The notes under the pieces: generated by a model
The model's input: only the letters and a program-made list of their open reading frames with translations
Databases searched by the model: none
What the model was told of the DNA's origin: nothing
Shown here: one piece after another, positions 56,430 through 64,000 of the stretch
Layout of the letters: every line of letters begins with the position of its first letter
Numbering within the stretch: position 1 is the stretch's first letter
Program-made: the position numbers and the translations under genes
Assembly: GCA_963774445.1 (NCBI GenBank)
Contig: CAVZFC010000019.1
Span: 868,001-932,000, forward strand
Reading direction: 5' to 3'
DNA length: 64,000 bases
From: CAVUQH01 sp963774445
GTDB taxonomy: Bacteria; Myxococcota_A; Polyangia; Haliangiales; Haliangiaceae

Positions 56430-57676
56430 AGCTCGTTTTCGATCAGCTGGTCGAGGGTCTCGCGGCGGCGGACGACGGTGTAGGCGTCGCCGTCGACGAG
56501 GATTTCGGCCGGGCGCGGGCGGGAGTTGTAGTTGGAGGCCATGGGGAAGCCGTAGGCGCCGGCGGCGCCGATGGCGAGCAGGTCGCCGGCGGCCAGGCGA
56601 TGGAGCTCGCGGTCGCGGCCGAGGACGTCGCTCGACTCGCAGATCGGGCCGACGATGTCGGTGACGAAGCGCTCGCGGCTGGTGTCGCGGTGGACCGGCC
56701 GGATCGGGTGGTAGCTGCCGTAGAGCGCCGGCCGCAACAGGTCGTTGAAGGCGGCGTCGACGATGGTGAACTCCTTGACGCTGTTGGCCTTGCCGTAGAG
56801 CACGCGGGTCAGCAGCACGCCGGCGTTGCCGACGATGACCCGGCCGGGCTCGCAGATCAGGGTCATCCCGAGGCCGCCGAGGGCGCGCTCGAGGGTTTGG
56901 CCGTACTCGGCGGGGCTGGGGGGCTCCGCCTCTTCCTCCTCGCCGTAGCGGATGCCCAGGCCGCCGCCGACGTCGATGTAGCGGAGGGCGATGCCCTGCT
57001 CCTTCAGCGTGCCGACCAGATCGATCAGGCGCGCGGCGGCGTCGGTGAACGGCGAGGTCTTGGTCAGCTGCGAGCCGATGTGGCAGTCGATGCCGACGAT
57101 CTCGAGGTGCGCCAGGTCGGCGGCGCGCTGGTAGACCTCGGCCGCGTCGGTCGCCGGGATGCCGAACTTGTTCTTCTTCATCCCGGTCGAGATGTACGGG
57201 TGGGTCTCCGGATCGACGTCCGGGTTGACCCGGATCGAGACCGGTGCCGTGGCGCCCATCTCGCCGGCGACCCGGTCGAGGAGCTCCAGCTCGTCTCGCG
57301 ACTCGACGTTGAACGCCAGGATGCCGGCATCGATCGCCCGGCGCATCTCGCCGGCGGTCTTGCCCACGCCGGAGAAGACGATCTTCTTGGGGTCGCCGCC
57401 GGCCTTGAGGCAGCGGAACAGCTCGCCGCCCGAGACGATGTCGGCGCCCGCCCCGAGCGAGAAGAGCAGGCGCAGCACCGCCAGGTTGGAGTTGGCCTTC
57501 ACCGAGAAGCAGATCAGGTGCTCCATCCCCGACAGCGCGTCGTCGAACACCTTGTAGTGCCGCGTCAGCGTGGCCTGGCTGTAGATGTAGGTCGGCGTCC
57601 CGACCTCGGCGGCGATGCGCGAAAGCGGCACTCCTTCGCAGTAGAGGTCGTCTCCCCGGTACTCGAAGTGATTCAT
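56426..57676 (-). CDS. lysA: Diaminopimelate decarboxylase
   Basis: 416 residues from ATG 57676, which overlaps the argH stop (ATGA). Last step of lysine synthesis: meso-DAP to L-lysine. PLP-lysine Lys60 (CFSVKANSN), specificity region VNPDVDPETHPYISTGMKKNKFG, GIDCHIGSQL, phosphate loop DVGGGLGIRY, EPGRVIVGNAG and the active-site Cys loop GPICESSDVLGRD are all present. Normal length. Co-transcribed with argH. Confidence 0.96.
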   Translation of the reverse strand: MNHFEYRGDDLYCEGVPLSRIAAEVGTPTYIYSQATLTRHYKVFDDALSGMEHLICFSVKANSNLAVLRLLFSLGAGADIVSGGELFRCLKAGGDPKKIVFSGVGKTAGEMRRAIDAGILAFNVESRDELELLDRVAGEMGATAPVSIRVNPDVDPETHPYISTGMKKNKFGIPATDAAEVYQRAADLAHLEIVGIDCHIGSQLTKTSPFTDAAARLIDLVGTLKEQGIALRYIDVGGGLGIRYGEEEEAEPPSPAEYGQTLERALGGLGMTLICEPGRVIVGNAGVLLTRVLYGKANSVKEFTIVDAAFNDLLRPALYGSYHPIRPVHRDTSRERFVTDIVGPICESSDVLGRDRELHRLAAGDLLAIGAAGAYGFPMASNYNSRPRPAEILVDGDAYTVVRRRETLDQLIENEL

Positions 57677-59091
57677 GCGTCCTCGTCCTCTCGTTCGTCT
57701 GTGGGGGCGAGGGCGGCTCGCGCCCGCGCGATCTCGGCTTCCACTCGGCTGCGCGCCGGCCCCCCGGGCACGTCGCGGCGGTTCACGGCGTTGGCCACGT
57801 CGAGCCAGCCGTAGACGTCGTCGTCGAAGGCGGGGTGCTCGGCCCGCAGCTCGTCCAGGCTCAGCGCGGTCAGCTCGACCCCTCGGTCGATGGCCGCGCG
57901 CACCAGGGCGCCCGCGCGGTCGTGGGCGTCGCGGAACGGCAGCCCCTTGGAGACCAGGTAGTCGGCCAGCTCGGTCGCCACCAGGTAGCCCTCGTCCACC
58001 GCCCGGCGCAGCTGACCCGTGTCGAACTCCAACGCGCCGACCATGCCGGTGGCCACGCGCAGGCTGGCCAGGACCGTCTCGACCGCGTCGTACAGCGGCT
58101 CCTGGGTCTCCTGCAGGTCCTTGTTGTAGGCCAGCGGTAGCCCCTTGAGCACGGTGATCAGGGTGACCCAGGCGCCGACCACGCGGCCGCTCTTGCCGCG
58201 GATCAGCTCGGCCAGATCCGGGTTGACCTTTTGCGGCATGAGCGACGAGCCGGAGCAGTAGGCCTCGCTCAGGCGGGCAAAGCGGAACTCCTGCGACAGC
58301 CACAGGACGATCTCCTCGCCCAGCCGCGACAGGTGCACCTGGCACAGCGCCAGCGCCGAGACCAGCTCGATGGCGAAGTCGCGGTCGCCCGAGGCATCCA
58401 GGCTGTTTCTCGTCACGCCGTCGAAACCGAGCTCGGCGGCCACCCACTCGCGATCGATCGGGAAGGTCGTGGCCGCCAGCGCGCCGGCGCCCAGCGGCGA
58501 CTCGCCGGCCCGCCGCGCGGCGTCGAGCACCCGCCCGCGGTCGCGCTCGAGCATCGCCACGTAGGCCAGCATGTGGTGGGCGACGCGGACCGGCTGCGCC
58601 CGCTGAAGGTGCGTGTAACCGGGCATGAAGGTGTCGAGGTGGCGCTCGGCCTGGTCGAGCAGCGCGCCGCACAGATCGCCCATCCGCGCCACCACCTGCT
58701 CGGCCGCCGCGCGGGCGTAGAGCTTCAGGTCGGTGGCCACCTGGTCGTTGCGGCTGCGCGCCGTGTGCAGCCGCCGTCCGGCGTCGCCGATCTTGTCGAT
58801 GAGGCGCGCCTCGACGTTCATGTGGATATCCTCGAGTGCGGGGTCGAGCTCGACCTGGCCGTCCTCGATCTCGGCCTGCACCTCGGCCAGCCCGCCGGCG
58901 ATGGCGTCGGCATCTTCCTGGGAGATGATCCCCTGGCGCGCCAGCATCCGCGCGTGGGCCGTCGATCCGGCCACGTCGTGCGGCAGCAGGCGCCAGTCGA
59001 ATCCGATCGACGCGTTGACTTCGGCCGCCTCCGGCGCCAGCCCGCCGTCGAAGCGGCGCCCACGCGCGCCCTTGGGTCCGCCCGATGACAT
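57673..59091 (-). CDS. argH: Argininosuccinate lyase
   Basis: 472 residues from ATG 59091; a longer reading to 59508 is shadow of the Fic gene. Cleaves argininosuccinate to arginine and fumarate. Fumarase-superfamily landmarks: FDWRLLPHDVAGSTAHARML, TARSRNDQVATDLKLY, MPGYTHLQRAQPV, and the signature loop GSSLMPQKVNPD with catalytic Ser. Coupled to lysA by a 4-bp overlap, an unusual arginine-lysine pairing on one mRNA. Confidence 0.96.
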   Translation of the reverse strand: MSSGGPKGARGRRFDGGLAPEAAEVNASIGFDWRLLPHDVAGSTAHARMLARQGIISQEDADAIAGGLAEVQAEIEDGQVELDPALEDIHMNVEARLIDKIGDAGRRLHTARSRNDQVATDLKLYARAAAEQVVARMGDLCGALLDQAERHLDTFMPGYTHLQRAQPVRVAHHMLAYVAMLERDRGRVLDAARRAGESPLGAGALAATTFPIDREWVAAELGFDGVTRNSLDASGDRDFAIELVSALALCQVHLSRLGEEIVLWLSQEFRFARLSEAYCSGSSLMPQKVNPDLAELIRGKSGRVVGAWVTLITVLKGLPLAYNKDLQETQEPLYDAVETVLASLRVATGMVGALEFDTGQLRRAVDEGYLVATELADYLVSKGLPFRDAHDRAGALVRAAIDRGVELTALSLDELRAEHPAFDDDVYGWLDVANAVNRRDVPGGPARSRVEAEIARARAALAPTDEREDEDA

Positions 59092-59110
59092 GGCGCGCAG
59101 TGTAGTGCAC

Positions 59111-59140
59111 AAAAAAGCGGCTGGCACGAGGCCAGCCGCT
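59111..59140 (-). terminator. Intrinsic terminator after the Fic-like gene
   Basis: On the minus strand: AGCGGCTGGC, a five-base loop and GCCAGCCGCT form a 10-bp perfect stem (59140-59116), followed by TTTTTT. Located 44 bp after the Fic-like stop and just before argH, so the two genes are separate transcription units. Confidence 0.9.
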
Positions 59141-59183
59141 GTTCCCACCCACCCCGAACGTAGAGCCGGGTTGCTGAACTGGA

Positions 59184-59975
59184 TTACGCCCGACGGCGCT
59201 TCCGCGGCGCGCCGCGGAGGGCTTCGTCGTAGACGCTTACCTCCGACACCGCCGTGGTCTCCACCGCTTCGAGGTAGAGCAGCACGATGTCGTCGTTTTC
59301 GTTCTTGAGCGCCTCGTAGTAGCGCTGGCGATCGATCGAGTGGATGACCGCGATCGGGTAGTTGGCCTGGCCGAGCACGGCGTTGGCCAGGATGCGCGCC
59401 GCCTTCCCGGTGAGCTTGGCCCAGGGGAAGATCTGCATCAGCTTGAAATGCATGCGCGCGGTCCGCTCGACCGGGTGCATCGCCGCCGTGGACTTGTCGT
59501 CGATCCACTCGCCCAGCTTGCGCATCCGGTAGGCGATTTTCTCCGGTGGCGCGATGTCGTGGTAGTAGAGCCGGTGAAGCGGGTTGTCCTTGCGGTACTG
59601 CGCCTGGCTCGGGTCCTCGGTGTTGAGCGTGTTGACCAGCTCCTTGAGCGTGTCGAGCTTGACCTTCTTCTTGCCGCTGGCGATCTCGGCCCCGAGCTCA
59701 CATGCGGCGTTGAACCCCTTGATCTGATCGTAGGCCGGAATCAGCGACGTATCGCTGATGATCGTCGGGTCGATGGCCGCCTTGATCTCGCTGTGCGTGA
59801 GCACGTCGCCCTCGAGCGCCGCGTCGTGATAGATGAGCGAGATCCGGAGCCGCGCCGCGAACTCCCGCTGGACTACATCGGGCACCTCGCGCGAACGGGT
59901 TCGCCATGTATCCACAGCCGCGTCGACCTGTGAATAACGGGCCTCGATGTCCTCTTTCTCTTTGTATCTAAGCAA
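59184..59975 (-). CDS. Degenerate Fic-domain protein
   Basis: 263 residues from TTG 59975 with AAGGAAA upstream. Overall Fic architecture is recognisable. An inhibitory-helix-like motif near residue 55 (LIYHDAALEGDVLTHSEI resembles the class II S/TxxxE[G/N] form, Glu present). The helical core is present, and where the catalytic HPFxxGNGRxxR loop should be it reads MQIFPWAKLTGKAARILAN. The catalytic His and the GNGR anion hole are gone, so AMP-transfer is unlikely. It may act as a scaffold or nucleotide sensor. Own terminator downstream. Confidence 0.7.
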   Translation of the reverse strand: MLRYKEKEDIEARYSQVDAAVDTWRTRSREVPDVVQREFAARLRISLIYHDAALEGDVLTHSEIKAAIDPTIISDTSLIPAYDQIKGFNAACELGAEIASGKKKVKLDTLKELVNTLNTEDPSQAQYRKDNPLHRLYYHDIAPPEKIAYRMRKLGEWIDDKSTAAMHPVERTARMHFKLMQIFPWAKLTGKAARILANAVLGQANYPIAVIHSIDRQRYYEALKNENDDIVLLYLEAVETTAVSEVSVYDEALRGAPRKRRRA

Positions 59976-60276
59976 GCGTTTTCCTTCCGCTTTCTAACCC
60001 CCCAGAGCGGGCCGCGTTAGTCTAGCCGCGGCGGCTGGATGGATCAACCAATCGCCTCGAAAAACTGAACATCGGAACAGGCAAATCTGCCAAATCCCGG
60101 ACAGTGCGGTTGGAAAACCTCAACCGTGGTGAAACTCCCCGATCGGCGGCGCCGCCGCCCTCCCCATCGTCGTCGCGGCGATAACTTGCCGTAACCCGTA
60201 CGAAAACTTGCGCCCCTTCGGAGACCGGTCCTAGAACGAAAGGAGCGTCCCTCAGCTTTTTTGGAAAAAAAGCACC
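59976..60276. other. Divergent intergenic region before the dcw genes
   Basis: 301 bp between the Fic-like gene (minus) and rsmH (plus). Fairly AT-rich for this genome at 60225-60275 (CTTTTTTGGAAAAAAAGC). It probably carries the dcw promoter, but no convincing -35/-10 pair is visible, and neither mraZ nor its direct-repeat binding boxes are evident. Confidence 0.4.
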
Positions 60277-61299
60277 TTGGCTGCCACTCCCGCCAAAGAA
60301 ACACGTGAGCAGCCTCACAGTGCAACGCACGTGCCCGACTTTGCCCATACCCCAGTTCTGGCCTCCGAGGTCGCCCACTACCTGGCACCTCGCCCCGGCG
60401 GCATCTATGTCGACGGGACCCTGGGTGGCGCCGGTCACGCCCGGCAGACCCTCGAAATCTCCGCTCCCGACGGCCGGCTGATCGGGATCGATCGCGACCC
60501 GGCCGCCCTCGCCGCCGCCCGCGCCACCCTCGAGCAGGCCGGCCTGGCGGCGCGGGTCACCTTCGTCCACGCCACCTTCGGCGACCTCGCCGAGGTGCTG
60601 GCCGACCTGGGCATCGCCACCGTCAACGGCATCCTCCTGGATCTCGGCCTCTCCTCGCACCAGGTCGACACCGCCGAGCGCGGCTTCTCCTTCGGCCGCG
60701 GCGGGCCGATCGACATGCGCATGGACCCGACCCGCGGCGAGACCGCGCTGGAGCTGATTGGCCGCCTGCCGTCCGACGAGCTGGCCGCGGTCCTGCGCGA
60801 GTACGGCGAAGAGCGCTACGCCGCCCGCATCTCCCGCGCGATCAAAGAGGCCGCCCACACCGGTGCGCTAGAGACCACCCTGGATCTGGCCGCTTCGGTC
60901 GAGGCTGCCATCCCCGCGCCCGCCCGCCGCCGCCAGCGCATTCACCCGGCGACCCGCACCTTCCAGGCCCTGCGCATCGCCGTCAATCGCGAGCTCGACC
61001 AGCTGGCCCGCTTCCTCGAGCTCTTCCCCGACCTGCTCGCTCCCGGCGGTCGCTGCGCGATCATCAGCTTCCACTCGCTGGAGGACCGGATGGTCAAGCG
61101 GCGCTTTCGCGACCTGGCCTGGTCGTCGTCGCTGCCCCCCGACCTGGCGCGCCAGGCTGGCGAGCGGGTGGCGCCGATCTGTACCGTCCTGACCAAGCGC
61201 CCGGTCACCGCCGGCGACGACGAGATCGCGCGCAACCCCCGCGCCCGCTCGGCCAAGCTGCGGGCCTGCCAGAAGCTGCCGGAGCCGCTGCCCAACTAG
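60277..61299 (+). CDS. rsmH: 16S rRNA (cytosine-1402-N4)-methyltransferase RsmH
   Basis: 340 residues from TTG 60277; GTG 60331 (VPDFAHTPVLASEV) is equally plausible and gives the more family-like start. SAM motif VDGTLGGAGHARQTLE, then GIDRDPAALAAAR, LLDLGLSSHQVD, RGFSFGRGGPIDMRMD and the C-terminal IISFHSLEDRMVKRRF. Methylates C1402 of 16S rRNA. First gene of a dcw cluster, as in most bacteria. Confidence 0.95.
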   Translation: MAATPAKETREQPHSATHVPDFAHTPVLASEVAHYLAPRPGGIYVDGTLGGAGHARQTLEISAPDGRLIGIDRDPAALAAARATLEQAGLAARVTFVHATFGDLAEVLADLGIATVNGILLDLGLSSHQVDTAERGFSFGRGGPIDMRMDPTRGETALELIGRLPSDELAAVLREYGEERYAARISRAIKEAAHTGALETTLDLAASVEAAIPAPARRRQRIHPATRTFQALRIAVNRELDQLARFLELFPDLLAPGGRCAIISFHSLEDRMVKRRFRDLAWSSSLPPDLARQAGERVAPICTVLTKRPVTAGDDEIARNPRARSAKLRACQKLPEPLPN

Positions 61300-61301
61300 C
61301 C

Positions 61302-61658
61302 GTGAAGTCACCCCGCCCATACGCGCCCCCGTCGATGAAGGTCGCCGTCGCCGGCATGATCACCGTCGCCGCGGTCGTCATCGCCCTGGCAGTCGGCCAC
61401 GTCACCCGCCGCCAGGAGGCGCTGCGCCTGGGCTACGAGCTGTCCGATGCGCTGACCGAGCTGCGTCACGCCGAGGAAGAGAACCGCCGCCTGCGCCTGG
61501 AGCGCTCGGTCTTGACCAGCCCGGATCGGATCCTCGGCCTGGCCGGGCAGATGGGGATGCACCAGCCGACCGAGGGTCAGGTGCGCATCGTCCGCGCCGA
61601 CGCCTCGGCCCTGGCCGAGCTGCGGCCGCCGGACCCCGCCCCCGGATCGGAGCGATGA
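61302..61658 (+). CDS. ftsL: Cell division protein FtsL-like
   Basis: 118 residues from GTG 61302, two bases after rsmH. Small bitopic protein: cytoplasmic tail (1-12), one TM helix (about 14-34, VAVAGMITVAAVVIALAVGHV), then a coiled coil with leucine/arginine heptads (LSDALTELRHAEEENRRLRL). The ending SPDRILGLAGQMGMHQPTEGQ is typical of FtsL. Septal FtsQLB complex subunit. Identity rests on position plus architecture, as FtsL sequences diverge widely. Confidence 0.85.
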   Translation: MKSPRPYAPPSMKVAVAGMITVAAVVIALAVGHVTRRQEALRLGYELSDALTELRHAEEENRRLRLERSVLTSPDRILGLAGQMGMHQPTEGQVRIVRADASALAELRPPDPAPGSER

Positions 61659-63694
61659 GCCGCCGCGCCGAGACCGAGCCGGCCCGGCGCCGGGTACAGG
61701 CGGCCGTCCGCAGCCGCTGGGTGCGCCTGCGCATCCACGTGGCCGCCTCGGTGCTGGGCGTGCTGCTGTGCGCGATCGGCTACCAGGCCTACACGATTCA
61801 GATCGCCGAGGCGGACCACTACCGCATCCTGGCCCGCCGCCAGCACATGCGCACCCTGCAGATTCCGGCGCCGCGCGGCGTGGTCTACGACACCCGCGGC
61901 CGCGAGCTGGCGGTCACCGTCAACAGCGACTCGATCTTTGCCAGCCCGCGCCAGGTGCACGACGTCTCCGGCACCGCCGAGGCGCTGGCCGACGCCCTGG
62001 GCCTGGACGTTCGCGAGCTGGAGGCCGACCTCGGCTCGCGCCGCCGCTTCGTCTGGATCGCCCGCCGCGTGACCCCCGACCAGGCGGCCGCAGTCGCCGC
62101 CCTGAAGCTGCCCGGCATCGAGCTCACCAAGGAGCCCCGGCGCTTCTACCCCGGGCGCTCGGCCGCCGGCCCGGTGATCGGCTTCGCCAACATCGACGGC
62201 CACGGCCTCGAGGGGATCGAGCGGTCGATGAACGACCTGCTCGAGGGCAAGCAGGGCGAGCTGGACGCGCTGCGCGACGCCCGCGGCCGGGTCACCCTGG
62301 AGGATGGCGACGCCGGCGTGATCCCGGGCGCGTCGGTCTATCTCACCATCGACCGGTCGATCCAGTTCATCGCCGAGCGCGCGCTGGCCCAGGCGATGGA
62401 CGAGCACCACCCCCACGCCGCGGTCGCCGTGGTGCTGGAGGTCGGCACCGGCCGGGTCCTGGCCATGGCCAGCGCGCCGACCTACGACCCCAACCGGCCC
62501 GTCGGCGCCCGCGGCGCGCGCAACCGCGCCATCACCGACGTCTACGAGATCGGCTCGGTCATGAAGGCGTTCACCGTCTCGGCGGCCCTGGACGCCGGCG
62601 CCATCCGCGCCGATCAGACCTTCGACATCCAGAACGGCTCGATTCGCGTGGGCCACCACACGATCCGCGACTCCTATCGCGACAAGGAGCTGTCGGTAGA
62701 GGGGATCATCAAGCGCTCGTCCAACGTCGGCGCCATCAAGATCGCCCAGGCCCTGGGGGCCCAGGGACTGCACGACGGGCTGGTCCGCTTCCACTTCGGG
62801 CAGAAGACCGAGATCGAGCTCCCTGGGGAGCGCGGCGGCGTGCTGCGACCGGCCAAGCGCTGGACCGACATCGGCCTGGCGACGGCCGCGTTCGGCATGG
62901 GCATGTCGGTCACGCCTCTGCAGGTGGTCGCCGGCTACGCTGCCATCGGCGACGACGGCATCTACCACCGCCCGCGGATCATCCGCGAGGTGCGCGGCGC
63001 CGACGGCCAGCTGCTCTACCAGCACCACCCCGAGGGGGAGCGGGTCATCACCGCCAAGACCGCCGCCGCCGTCCGCCACATGCTCGGGGCGGTGTTCGAA
63101 AAGGGTCGCCACGGCGGCACCGCTCACGCCATCGACGTCCCCGGCTACCGCTGCGGCGGCAAGACCGGCACCGCCCACAAGCTCGACCCGGCCACCGGCC
63201 GCTACGCCGACCATCTCTACCTGGGCTCGTTCGTCGGCATCGCCCCGCTGGCCGACCCGCGCATCGCGGTGCTGGTGCTGGTCGATCAGCCGGACGTGGA
63301 CAACGGCTACTACGGCGCTCAGGTGGCGGCGCCAGCGTGGGCGACCATCGTGAGCGAGAGCCTGCGCTACCTGGGCGTGCCCGAGGACGCGCCGTCGCCC
63401 GACGAGGCGGCGGCCGCGCCAGCCCCGGACAAGCCCGGCGAGGGCGCCGCCGTCGACGAGCCGGACCCGGACACCGAGGGGCTGACCGCCGAGCTGCTCA
63501 CCGGGGCGATCGACGGCGTCCGCGTCCCCGACTTCCGCGGCCTGGGCGTGGGCCAGGCGCTGGCGCGGGCCGCGGGCAGCGGTCTGCAGCTCGAGGTGGT
63601 CGGCTCCGGGCGCGCGGTCAGTCAATCGCCTGACCCCGGCGTCCCGGCCAAGGGCGCGAACTGTCGGGTAGTCTTTGCTCCGGCCTACCGGTGA
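61655..63694 (+). CDS. ftsI: Septal transpeptidase FtsI (PBP3/PBP2-like) with PASTA domain
   Basis: 679 residues; ATG overlaps the ftsL stop (ATGA). TM anchor at about 30-50 (VAASVLGVLLCAIGYQAY), pedestal domain (PRGVVYDTRGRELAV), then the transpeptidase with Ser301-x-x-Lys304 (EIGSVMKAF), Ser355-x-Asn357 (KRSSNVG) and Lys503-Thr-Gly (GGKTGTAH). An Asp/Pro-rich linker and one C-terminal PASTA domain (VPDFRGLGVGQALARAAG) follow. It makes septal peptidoglycan cross-links. The PASTA domain is usual in this phylum, not in E. coli FtsI. Confidence 0.95.
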   Translation: MSRRAETEPARRRVQAAVRSRWVRLRIHVAASVLGVLLCAIGYQAYTIQIAEADHYRILARRQHMRTLQIPAPRGVVYDTRGRELAVTVNSDSIFASPRQVHDVSGTAEALADALGLDVRELEADLGSRRRFVWIARRVTPDQAAAVAALKLPGIELTKEPRRFYPGRSAAGPVIGFANIDGHGLEGIERSMNDLLEGKQGELDALRDARGRVTLEDGDAGVIPGASVYLTIDRSIQFIAERALAQAMDEHHPHAAVAVVLEVGTGRVLAMASAPTYDPNRPVGARGARNRAITDVYEIGSVMKAFTVSAALDAGAIRADQTFDIQNGSIRVGHHTIRDSYRDKELSVEGIIKRSSNVGAIKIAQALGAQGLHDGLVRFHFGQKTEIELPGERGGVLRPAKRWTDIGLATAAFGMGMSVTPLQVVAGYAAIGDDGIYHRPRIIREVRGADGQLLYQHHPEGERVITAKTAAAVRHMLGAVFEKGRHGGTAHAIDVPGYRCGGKTGTAHKLDPATGRYADHLYLGSFVGIAPLADPRIAVLVLVDQPDVDNGYYGAQVAAPAWATIVSESLRYLGVPEDAPSPDEAAAAPAPDKPGEGAAVDEPDPDTEGLTAELLTGAIDGVRVPDFRGLGVGQALARAAGSGLQLEVVGSGRAVSQSPDPGVPAKGANCRVVFAPAYR

Positions 63695-63741
63695 CTCTTG
63701 TCTCGCGGCATGAAATCGGTCAGGTTCCGCGTTCCCTTGTC

Positions 63742-64000
63742 ATGAAGCTGTCCGAGCTCGCAGCGCTCCTTCCCGCGGCCCGGATCGTCGGCGACGGCGA
63801 CCCGGAGGTGACGACCGTGGTCGATGACTCGCGGGAGGCGAGCGAGGGCGCGCTGTTCGTGGCCATCCCGCGCAGCGCCGACGGGCATCGCTTCGCCGCC
63901 GGGGCGGTCAACCGCGGCGCGGTGGCGGTGGTCGCCGAGCGCGAGGTCAACGTTCGCGTGCCCCAGGTGATCGTCGGCGACAGCGCCGAGGCGTTCGGCG
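63742..64000 (+). CDS. murE: UDP-MurNAc-tripeptide synthetase MurE, N-terminal part (cut by window end)
   Basis: 86 complete codons from ATG 63742, then the window ends. The sequence matches the MurE uridine-binding domain: LSELAALLPAARIVGDG, VVDDSREASEGALFVAIP, DGHRFAAGAVNRGAVAVV. Adds the third amino acid (probably meso-DAP) to UDP-MurNAc-dipeptide. It follows ftsI by 47 bp in the usual dcw order. Confidence 0.88.
   Translation, partial: MKLSELAALLPAARIVGDGDPEVTTVVDDSREASEGALFVAIPRSADGHRFAAGAVNRGAVAVVAEREVNVRVPQVIVGDSAEAFG

Noticed and set aside
57677..59152. A 908-residue reading that extends lysA upstream through argH
   Set aside because: The extra 490 residues are the off-frame shadow of argH; lysA has its own conserved start at 57676.

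Overview
The window is a GC-rich bacterial chromosome segment (roughly 70 % GC by eye) dominated by lipoproteins, Hanks-type Ser/Thr kinases with PEGA and TPR partners, sigma factors, a DUF4157 protein and Cys-rich surface modules. This points to Myxococcota, most likely the Haliangium/Kofleria side. That is an inference from gene content; no rRNA or marker gene here fixes the taxon.

Left arm (1-25.2 kb). It holds a double cyclic-nucleotide-binding protein, a subtilisin-like membrane protease, a two-half M16 peptidase broken by a frameshift, an ECF sigma factor continuous in frame with a DsbA-like anchored oxidoreductase, a PTPS/QueD-like enzyme, a periplasmic thioredoxin-TPR protein, RNase G with a J-domain protein, a TIGR00027-type methyltransferase, an L,D-transpeptidase, an MshEN protein, NhaA, a minus-strand run of lipoprotein-hisD-hisC-lipoprotein, and metK with an unusually clear sigma-70 promoter placed for a leaderless mRNA.

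Island (about 25.6-34.8 kb). Two 44-bp copies of the 3' half of a tRNA-Ala(CGC) gene bracket 9.1 kb of visibly less GC-rich DNA. Inside is a class II lanthipeptide locus: a precursor whose C-terminus carries a mersacidin-type leader motif (WKD..YR ... NPAG) followed by a Cys/Ser/Thr-rich core with six Cys, and a LanM synthetase (dehydratase plus LanC-like cyclase). Precursor and LanM each contain an apparent single-base frameshift. The precursor reading is preceded by about 245 residues of unrecognised protein that seem to belong to the same gene, which would make a very long leader or a fusion. An intact IS66-family element (2503 bp, perfect 8-bp target duplication) sits in the island's right half. 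I see no transporter, leader protease, immunity gene or integrase inside it.

Middle (35-44.6 kb) is accessory and damaged: a small lipoprotein/54-aa protein pair, a broken HIT gene with a duplicated segment, a papain-like lipoprotein with a proprotein-convertase P domain, a frameshifted 2-oxoacid-dehydrogenase-type acyltransferase, a fatty-acid desaturase that has lost its 5' end exactly where an eCIS-type ATPase has lost its 3' end, and a DUF4157 eCIS-effector-like protein.

Right arm (44.7-64 kb) is housekeeping and signalling: ahcY (partner of metK in the SAM cycle), kinase-PEGA-kinase/TPR-sigma, three lipoproteins, argH-lysA, a degenerate Fic protein, and the start of a dcw cluster (rsmH-ftsL-ftsI-murE, the last cut by the window end).

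At least five conserved genes are split by single-base frame changes, and metK has probably lost its stop codon in the same way. Either the assembly carries indel errors or these genes are decaying; read coverage is needed before interpreting any one of them.
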